Origin: Avena insularis
Taxonomy: Eukaryota; Streptophyta; Magnoliopsida; Poales; Poaceae
Assembly (NCBI GenBank): GCA_023614405.1
Contig: JAJUPC010000238.1
Coordinates: forward strand, 434,001-498,000
Direction of reading: 5' to 3'
Length of the DNA stretch: 64,000 nucleotides
Position numbers and translations under genes: made by a program. Numbering within the stretch: the first letter of the stretch is position 1; every line of letters begins with the position of its first letter. Below are positions 56,857 to 64,000 of the stretch, one piece after another. The notes beneath the pieces were generated by a model. It saw nothing but the letters and a program-made list of their open reading frames with translations, was not told the origin of the DNA and ran no database searches.

Positions 56857-57607
56857 TGGAGACCGGTTCAGCAAGTTTTACCAGTTGAAGCGGAGGTCAG
56901 CTTATCTTCGAGAGGGATCTGGATTCACTGTTGGAGTTACTGTGACACCCACATCCGGAGTTACTTGCAGCTCAACTTCCAGGACCCCCAGGAGGAGATC
57001 TACAGTGGCTAGTCACCGCAGATATTCGCGGAAGCGTTGATGCACCACCTTCTGGAAGAATTCAGTTCTCCGTGAGAGAGAACAACTGGCTAGATGGATT
57101 AGCCAGGGCAATGCATGAAGCTCTCGCACGTCTATGTGCCCTCAGCATCAACAAGATCCAAGGAACCCGTTTTGCCCACTATGCAAGACGTGACTTCATG
57201 GGAATGCCGATGGAGATGCCAAGTCACCCAGAATTGAGGCATCAAGTGGAGAACCTTGACTTCTTGCTTCATGACAGGCAGAAGCCGGACAATGCCGAGG
57301 ATTTAGCCAACAGAGCAGTGTTATTGACCGAAGGCCTAGACTTTCGCCTTTGCTTGTCCAAGATCGCCAGTCTCTTTGCCGCCGTGCAAAGAAGGATCGC
57401 TCATCGCCCGTGTTGCAAGAAGGTGGCCGACCTCGAAGACCGTCAAGGAGCGAAGCTCAGCTTGCCGCCAAGGAAGAAGAAGATGAGGTGAAGACATCCA
57501 GGAGACATGGATTCTTACCTCAGAAGCGATGATGACTTTTACGGAGGAGGATCTTTGTGGACTTCTACATTGATGATGAGGACTCTGATTTCATCGACGA
57601 TGAGTAG
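56857..57607 (+). pseudogene. Chromovirus leader ORF of unknown function
   Basis: Coding-like region between PBS and gag. It opens at 56857 with METGSASFTS; the main open piece, 57072-57491, reads MRENNWLDGLARAMHEALAR, then KIQGTRFAHYARRDFMGMPM and RHQVENLDFLLHDRQK, ending in a charged tail. The region ends with an acidic DD-rich segment near 57590. It is not Gag (that core is at 58123) and I recognise no domain. The GTRFxxYARRD ... GMPMxMPxHPxLRH pattern looks constrained, so it may be an accessory protein carried by this group. Frame breaks separate the pieces. Confidence 0.5.
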
Positions 57608-57879
57608 ATGCACTAGAGCACTGTCGTAGCATGAGATGTATCATCTCATTGTATCATAGCTTGCAGAATGGTTCTTCAAACCATCTGTTTTCCCCTTTGT
57701 TTGTTGTGGTGTGTGTTGTATCGGGTGCTTGCTTGCATGAATGAAAATGAAGTTAGTTGAAAAACCTGAGTCTAACTCAAAGTTTTAGCTTTGAAAAACC
57801 AAAACCGTGAACCTTAGAATTTCCCTCTTACCCCTATATCTATCTCAATCTTCATATGACTCGTGGAAACTAAGGAGGG

Positions 57880-58880
57880 AGCAGCTCGTCGCTGGACCCA
57901 TTGCTGCAGATCTTGCAGAATCTCATCGCGGACCGTGAAGCAAGCAGGGCCGAGCGTCAAGCCAACTTAGCAACATTGCAGCAGATCGCCCAAATGGCTC
58001 TCAACAACCAAGGACATGGAAATCAGGATCACCATGGATCAAAACTCAAAAAATTTCAGAACACCAATCCATAATCTTCAACCAATCTAAGAACCCATTA
58101 GATGCGATGGTAGTCACAGACCATGGAAAACAACCTCAAAGTTGCAGGAGTTGATGAAAATGAGAAAGTTCTATTCGCCACCCACTATCTGGCGGGAGAT
58201 GCAAGAGCTTGGTGGAATAGCATCCGCAATATGAACCATAGCCAGGTGATGACCTGGGAAGCATTCAAAGTCAAGTTCAGCCGCGCACCCGTCGCAAGGT
58301 CTCAAATCAACGAGGATGAGAGATGAATTCAGAATTGAAGCAAGGAAGAATGACTATGGTGGTACCGTGACAGATTCTGTCACTTGCCGAATATGCACTG
58401 ATGAGATCAACATGGAGGCCAAGAAGAAGGAGATTCTTGAGCGGACTGCATGATGAGATGCGACTATCCCACATCAACATTCGTTTCGAGGATCTCGAAA
58501 AGCTAGTCGACTACGCCATTCGGATGGAAGGAAGATTAACCCGCAAGCGACAACATAGCGTCATTATGATGCAGCGATGCAGATCGATAGTCACGAAGTA
58601 CCGTCCCAACCCTCACGGGATATGCACCAAGGAACAACCGACCCCAAATCCTCGCCAGTTACCCCAACCGTGGCGGAGGCAATGTGAAGTCCGGAGGAAA
58701 CAATTACAACTCGGTAATGCCAACAATTTCAACCGTGCCTCCCAAGAGCAACAACAACAACACTGCCCAGGCTGGCAGCAATCACGTACTGTCGCGATCA
58801 AGGACAAGTCCCAGATCACTTGTTTGAGTGTGGAGTGAAGGTCACTACTCCAATGAGTGTCCCAAGAAGGCTATGCCGTA
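57880..58880 (+). pseudogene. Chromovirus Gag, broken
   Basis: Gag packages element RNA. A helical N-terminal segment (LLQILQNLIADREASRAERQ, about 57900) is followed by the core KVLFATHYLAGDARAWWNSI with TWEAFKVKFSR at 58123-58280, the standard retrotransposon Gag fold. A further piece (58401-58838) includes FLSGLHDEMRLSHIN and LVDYAIRMEGRL. A CCHC zinc knuckle at about 58820-58870 can be read only across two one-base losses (FEC, then GHYSNECPKK). Four or more frameshifts break the gene. Confidence 0.85.
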
Positions 58881-58989
58881 ATGCCCCTGTGAATGCCCAG
58901 CTCAAAGCAGAAAGTGTTCAACCAGGAAGAGATTTGCCCTAGGAACCCTCACAACCATAGCGGTCATCTCTTCCACATGAACCGGAAGA

Positions 58990-59290
58990 AGCCAGAGCGC
59001 CCGGATGTAGTGTTGGGTATGTTTCATCGACTCAGTTTTAGCAAGAGTATTGTTTGATTGAGCATCGCATTCATTTGTCACCGAACAATTTGTATGCACT
59101 AGTAAGATTCACCCAACCAACGAAGCATGTCATGATAGTTCAAATCCCGGTTCAACTACAAAAGCTAGAAAAATTTGCAAAGCTGTACCTATCAGAATAC
59201 ATGGGATAGATTTTTATGCCAACCTAATTGTACTTGGAACCAAAGGTTTGGAAGTAGTACTAGGTATGGACTAGATGTCAAGGCATAAAG
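58990..59290 (+). pseudogene. Chromovirus protease, active site lost
   Basis: The frame reads VLFD, then a TGA stop (59059-59061), then ASHSFVTEQF, so the D-S-G-A-S active site has lost S and G to an in-frame stop. Downstream VPIRIHGIDFYANLIVLGTK and GLEVVLGMD (about 59185-59270) are the conserved flap and ILGMDW blocks, also ended by a stop. Protease would separate Gag-Pol into its parts; this copy cannot do so. Confidence 0.82.
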
Positions 59291-59424
59291 GGTGATGGTG
59301 TGCTAAGAAAGCCATCACCATGACCGGTAGTTACGGAGTAACGATGAGAGCATATCTACGAAACCTTACCCCGTCAATTCAAGTGCAACAAGAGTGTAGC
59401 CTGCCCACCATAGACCAAGTCGAG

Positions 59425-60330
59425 TAGTGCAGTGAATACCCGACGTATTTCGAGATGAATTGCAAGGTATGCCCCGGATAGGGATATTGAGTTCATTATC
59501 GAACTAATCCCATAACGGACCTATAGCCCGAAGACCCTATACCATGAACCCCTCGAGTTAGTGGGCGAAGAAGCAGTTGGATGCCATGTTAGCCACATGC
59601 TTGATTCAGCCAGCGCATCGCCATGGAGATCACCGGTGTTGATTAAATCGACAAGAAAGATGGAGGCAACACGTATGCAGATTCTGAAAGTTGAATGGCG
59701 TTACCATCAAGAACAAGTACCCTTTGCCAAAGATAGGATCTATTTGATCGGTTATTTGGGCTCGGTATTCTCAAAGATTGATCTTAGGACTGGTTATCAC
59801 AAACTTAAGATTCGTACATGAGATATTACGAGACCGCCTTTACTACTATCTATGGTTTATCTGAGTATACGGTTATGTCTTTTAGATTAACCAATGCCCT
59901 TATTTCATGAATCTCATGAATAAGATCTTTATAATTTCCTAGATAAGTTTGTAGTTGTGTTTATCGGCGACATCCTTATCTACTCAAGTCGGAAGAAGAG
60001 CATGATCAACATCGAGAATCATCCTAGAAACCACGAGAGAACATCGGTTATATGCCAAGTTCAGCAAGTGTGAGTTTTGGGTTGAAAGAAGTGGGATTCC
60101 TCGGACATATTGTGTCTGCGAGGAGTCTCTGTTGATCCCACGATCAAAGATGTCGAAGAATGGGAAGCCCCAACCAATCAAACCCAAGTCAGTTCATTTC
60201 TCGGATTAGCGGGATATTACCATAAGTTAGAGAAGGATCCTCGACATAGCCGACCAATGACCCAATTGTTGAAGAAGACAAGAATTTTGAATGGACAGAC
60301 AAGTGTGAAGCCAACTTCCAAGAGCTGAAG
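59425..60330 (+). pseudogene. Chromovirus reverse transcriptase, broken
   Basis: Blocks visible in order: EYPD and MNPLE near 59430-59570, SPWRSPVL (59620), VFSKIDLRTGYHKLKIRT (59768-59819) with the first catalytic Asp, then KFVVVFIGDILIYS (59945-59985). The last is the YxDD-type box, but the first Asp of the pair is Gly (GGC at 59966-59968), removing a metal-binding residue. FLGHI (about 60095) and SSFLGLAGYYHKLEKD (60195-60240) follow. Several one-base shifts interrupt it. RT copies the RNA into DNA; this copy should be inactive. Confidence 0.88.
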
Positions 60331-60339
60331 AAGAGATTG

Positions 60340-60760
60340 ATATCAGCCCCAATTTTGATCATGCCAGACATCAAGAAGCCGTTTGATGTATATTGTGATG
60401 CATCCAAGATTGGCCTAGGATGTGTATTGATGCAAGAAGGCAAAGTCATCGTGTCTGTCTAAACAAGCTGCAGCGGCATGAAAGCGGAACTATCGACCCA
60501 TGATCTTGAGCTAGCGGTATGGTTCTAGCATTGAAGACATGGCGTCATTATTTGATGGGTAATCAACTGTGAGATTTGCTCGGATCATAAGAGCTTGAAG
60601 TATATCTTCACTTAGAAGGATCTGAATATGAGGCAAAGAAGATGGATAGAGTTAATCAAGGATTATGACCTTGACATTCACTATCACCCCGGCAAAGCCA
60701 ATGTGGTAGCGGATGCCCTTAGCAGATTGCCGTGTAGGCTTAACACCATGATCAAGGAGG
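60340..60760 (+). pseudogene. Chromovirus RNase H, broken
   Basis: FDVYCDASKIGLGCVLMQEG (about 60384-60443) holds the first catalytic Asp. After frame breaks, MRQRRWIELIKDYDLDIHYH and PGKANVVADALSRLP (60628-60732) form the conserved C-terminal end. It removes RNA from the hybrid during replication. The piece 60628-60852 continues into the linker before integrase. Confidence 0.85.
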
Positions 60761-60859
60761 AGCAACCAAGTTTGTATGAAGATTTGGAGCAGTTCAGGAC
60801 TGAGTTAGTTAGCAAAGGATTCCTAGCTAGCATTGAACTTCAACCCCGTTGATTAGCCA

Positions 60860-62090
60860 AATCAAGGAAGCGGAAGGGAATGAAAGTATCGTGAATCAAA
60901 CATCGTATTGGTACAAGCAAGGTACCCTAGATTCACCGAGCGAAGGATTCTTGTGGTACAAAGGGCGTATCATGTGCGGTAGATTGAGCTGAAGGAAATT
61001 ATCATGAAGGAAGCTCATGATACTCTTTATTCTATCCACCCAGGAACAAGATGTATCGAGTTTAAAGATAAATTTTGGTGGCACAAGATGAAGAGAGAAA
61101 TCGGAAGCTACTTTGCCAAATGTGACATCTGTCAAAGAGTCAAAGAAGAGCATCAGAGACCTGCAGGACTATTGCAACCATTGCAGATTCTAGAATGGAA
61201 ATGGGATTCCGTCGGAATGGACTTTATCATCGGTTTGCCTACTTCTAGTAGGGGAAATGACTCACTCTGCGTCATCGTTGATAGACTGTCCAAAGTAGCC
61301 CACTTCATACCTATCAAGACAACCTACCAGAGTGCAAAGCTAGCGAGCTGTATATTGCTAGGATTGTTAGTCGCATGGAACCCCAAGACCATCGTCTCAG
61401 ATCGAGGAACCCAGTTTACTTCAAGATTTTGGCAGAATGTTCAGGAAGGTTTAGGAACCAAGTTGAACTTCAGTACTGCTTATCACCCACAAAAAGATGG
61501 ACAAACTAAGAGAGTCAACCAGATCTTGGAGGATATGCTTAGAGCTTGTGTGTTGGAATACGGATCAAAATGGGAAGGCGCACGCCTTTCGGAAATTCTC
61601 ATATAACAACAGTTATCAAGCTAGTTTGTAGATGGCACCATTTGAATTCTATCTCGGAAGAAAGTGTACCCTTTGAATTGGTCGCAAGTAGGAGAGAGTC
61701 GGATCTTTGGACCCGACATTCTCAAAGCGAAGAAGAAAGTTCACAAAGTCCGTGAGCACCTCAAAGGCCGCCCAATCCAGACGAGAAGAGTTATCTTGAC
61801 AAGAGAAGGAGGGCGACTTTCAATGTCGATTTTGTATATCTCAAGGTTTCACCATTGAAGGGAACTCAACGCTTTAGTCTGAAGGAAAGTTAGCCCCTAG
61901 ATATATCGGACCTTTCAAGATTACGAACGTCGAGGAGAAGTATCGTATCAAGCTGCTGAAGAGATGTCGACCATCCACAATGTGTTCCATATCTCGTTAC
62001 CATAAATGCTTGGGCGTGCACGAGAAGACTAAGTTTTAAAGAATATCGATCAGCTGTGGAAATCAATAATGACCTGACCTATCGGAAGTA
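60860..62090 (+). pseudogene. Chromovirus integrase, catalytic Glu replaced
   Basis: The longest intact piece of the element (61004-61606, 200 residues). The zinc-binding part is HDTLYSIHPG ... CDICQRVKEEH. The catalytic core has D73 (VGMDFIIGLP) and D133 (SDRGTQFTS), but residue 169, exactly 35 residues between, is Lys (TKRVNQ, codon 61508-61510) where Glu is required. The C-terminal part continues in other frames through 61620-62000 (for example LSPRYIGPFKI-like sequence near 61893). DNA insertion chemistry should be lost. Confidence 0.88.
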
Positions 62091-62094
62091 CCCA

Positions 62095-62240
62095 TCCGTA
62101 TCTTAGAAAAGCCTACAGAACCACCAGGACCAGGAGCATCAAGTTTCTCAAGATTGATTGGAGCAACCATACCGAGGAGGAAGCCACTTGGGGCGAGAAG
62201 ATTACATTAGGACCGAGTTCCCAGATCTCTTTAGTTCCTA
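62095..62240 (+). pseudogene. Chromovirus chromodomain
   Basis: After a frame shift near 62110 the sequence reads RSIKFLKIDWSNHTEEEATW then GEK and, past another shift, RTEFPDLF. The WxxHxxxEATW pattern is the chromodomain fused to the integrase C-terminus in chromoviruses, which guides insertion towards marked heterochromatin. The aromatic W at WSN and the second W are present. Confidence 0.82.
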
Positions 62241-62275
62241 GTTTTCTTTGTAAATCTCGGGACAAGATTTTGTTT

Positions 62276-62287
62276 AAGGGGGGAAGG
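62276..62287 (+). other. Chromovirus polypurine tract
   Basis: AAGGGGGGAAGG two bases before the 3' LTR start TGTAACATCCC at 62290. Confidence 0.88.
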
Positions 62288-62289
62288 TT

Positions 62290-64000
62290 TGTAACATCCC
62301 AAAACTTTAATCCAAGCTTATCAAGATCAAATCATCCAAAAATGGGGTTAACAAAAACTTTTCCAAATTTAAAATGAAAGCATTCATATGTGTGCATTTA
62401 AAATAGGAGTTGTTTTGAATTGCCATGATTGTGTGATCCAATGCTTCTAAAATGTTTCTTAGGTGATTCAAACATCATCTACATCATTCCCAAACTTTTC
62501 CTAAAGAAAATCAAATAAAAAATGATTAAAAAGGAGGAATGGTCATTTTGGCCATTTTAATCCACTACACTACTTTGGCTATTCCTAGTACTCAATTCTT
62601 AACAGAAACAATTCTTGATCTTTGTACCCCTTGCTAGTACACATAATGAGGTACCAAGGCCCACCTTTTGATCTGCTAAAAACATTTTGTTACTTATTTT
62701 AATTGGCATTTGAAAATTGAATCTAATGCATATGCATAGATCACCCCTATTTCAAAACCCATCTATTTGAGCTCCACTTTCAAAACCCTTGCAACCAGAG
62801 ACTACCTAGCACTAGTGGAGATCACTCAAAAAATTTGAAACCAAAATTCAAAACTTTTTCTCTTTCGGCCATTTCATCAAACACCTTGCTGGCAGGATCA
62901 TATTGGCCTAACTAATATTGTTTTGGGTTGATTTTGTCTAGCAATTTTAATGTGCTTTGATCATCTTTGTCCCCTCCTAGCCTAACCAGACCACCCCCAG
63001 CCTCTTCCCTACCTCCCTAGGCTGCCTTTGCCTTTGCCATGCCGAGCCCCCTCTCGCCGGCCGACCGTGCACTCGCCACAGCAGACCATCTCCCCCTCTC
63101 TCTCCATGTCTAGGAGGTAGCCAGGAGCTCACCGCCACCCTGTCCTCTGCCCGAGCCCAGCCCTGCAGTGGACCAAAGAGGATATCATGCACCCAGTGCC
63201 ACCGCACCATGCCTGTGCCGCCCCCAGAGCGCGCTCTGTCCCCGCTCACTCAGACCGCCTCTTGGCCGCAGCCTGCACCCGCCGCTCCGCCACGACCTAG
63301 AGAACCCCCCAGATACCCCCGCTGGCCGCCCAACGCCTCACAGCCACCGCTCGTCGTGGACACCGCTGCCTCTGCCTCTCAGAGCGCCACCTCGCCCAGA
63401 CTGCGTGCCACCGCCCCTACAGCCGCATTCAATTCCTAGAGCACCGCCAGGGGACCGCCCATCGATCGCCACCCCCAGCGATGCCTCTACCCCGCCGTAG
63501 CCTTATGCCGAGTCGCTTTGCCCATCCTTTCGGTCTCCTTGTCGGGCCTATAAAAGGAGCCCTCCCCAGCCTCTTCTCTCCACACCATTCCACTCCCCTC
63601 ACCTCTCTGAACCTCACCCACCTCTCGCCGGAGCAAAGGAAGCAGCAGCTCGCCGGAATTGGAGCCGGAGTCGCCGCCTCTGGAGGAGAAGGGCGCCGCT
63701 GATTGCGACCACCCCAAGCTCCGCCGCAACCGCGCCTCGCCTCACCATCGACCACCAGTTTGTTTGCCCGCCTTGTCGACCCCGCTGGAGCCCTAGTACG
63801 TCCCCAGCAGAGCCCCACCGAGCCGCTAGGGTTCGAGCTCGCCGACGACCCTCAGCCGTAGATTCCTATTCTAATCCTACGGCCCATAGCGCGCGTACCG
63901 TTTCGCGTTTTAAGTGCCGCTGACAAGTGGGACCCTCCTGTCATTGAGCCCAATGTGGCGCCATGGCCGACCCAAGTCTTTTCAGCTATGCCCGTTCAAA
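62290..64000 (+). repeat. Chromovirus 3' LTR, cut by window end
   Basis: First 1711 bp of the 3' LTR, aligned to 52722-54432. Most differences are single bases or one-base gaps in homopolymers and GC-rich runs, and the first 160 bp differ at only about three positions (one of them the first T). TATA box TATAAAAGG is at 63549-63557. Frames at 63168-63500 and on the opposite strand are LTR shadows. Confidence 0.92.

Larger units (their letters stand above)
52722..64000 (+). mobile_element. Chromovirus (Tekay-like Gypsy) retrotransposon, 3' LTR cut by window end
   Basis: 5' LTR 52722-56628, PBS for tRNA-iMet 56632-56643, leader ORF, gag, protease, RT, RNase H, integrase and chromodomain in that order, polypurine tract 62276-62287, then 3' LTR from 62290. 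A full element would be about 13.5 kb. Long LTRs opening TGTAACATCCC, the iMet primer and a C-terminal chromodomain point to the Tekay/Del group of plant chromoviruses. The LTRs are nearly identical where comparable, so insertion is recent, yet all coding parts carry frameshifts. Confidence 0.92.

Overview
This window is repeat-dominated nuclear DNA from a grass, most likely a pooid (oat, ryegrass or Triticeae type). The evidence is a set of Athila-type LTR retrotransposons primed by tRNA-Asp, LTRs opening TGATACGTCC/TGATACGTTGC, a Tat-lineage Gypsy element with an antisense gene, a chromovirus primed by tRNA-iMet, and a Stowaway-like MITE with CTCCCTCC termini. I see no intact conventional host gene, no rRNA or tRNA gene and no CRISPR array. 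Species assignment is inference only.

Layout. (1) 1-2619 and 22955-27490: an old mosaic of low-GC tandem repeats (here R1, about 380-580 bp, and R2, about 500-530 bp, plus a shorter R3), carrying a MITE at 24663-24925. (2) 2625-22954: one Athila-type element (E) with TSD TAGGT inside that mosaic. Its 5' LTR is split by a second, reverse-oriented Athila element (D, 3788-10955, TSD GAGAG). Its 3' LTR is split by a third (B, 15538-21872, TSD CACCC). (3) 27767-28715: a third tandem repeat (R4) with copies ending in A-runs, then a GC-rich and low-copy stretch to 32357 with exon-like fragments I cannot identify. (4) 32358-35847: a truncated reverse copy (F) of the B family. (5) 37092-46396: a reverse Athila solo LTR (G, TSD TATAG), split by a 5'-truncated Tat element (H, about 37975-45760). 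H keeps part of integrase, a spliced antisense gene, a minisatellite and an 820-bp 3' LTR. (6) 46397-52721: tandem duplications and a degenerate GTAACAGGCC array, split by a reverse chromovirus solo LTR (48371-52243, TSD AGTAA). (7) 52722-64000: a chromovirus (Tekay-like) with 3.9-kb LTRs whose 3' LTR runs off the window.

How the parts work together. B, D, E and F share LTR ends, PBS type and a common 3' internal region but carry different remnants of coding sequence and no pol, so they look like a non-autonomous set needing an Athila partner in trans. H combines sense pol with a convergent antisense gene that has its own TATA box and introns. The chromovirus has recognisable gag, protease, RT, RNase H, integrase and chromodomain, but its frames are broken and the protease, RT and integrase active sites are all altered.

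The clearest results rest on exact target-site duplications and on joined flanks that restore paralogous sequence. Frameshifts are very frequent, even in young-looking elements, so part of the damage may be consensus-sequence error rather than biology.
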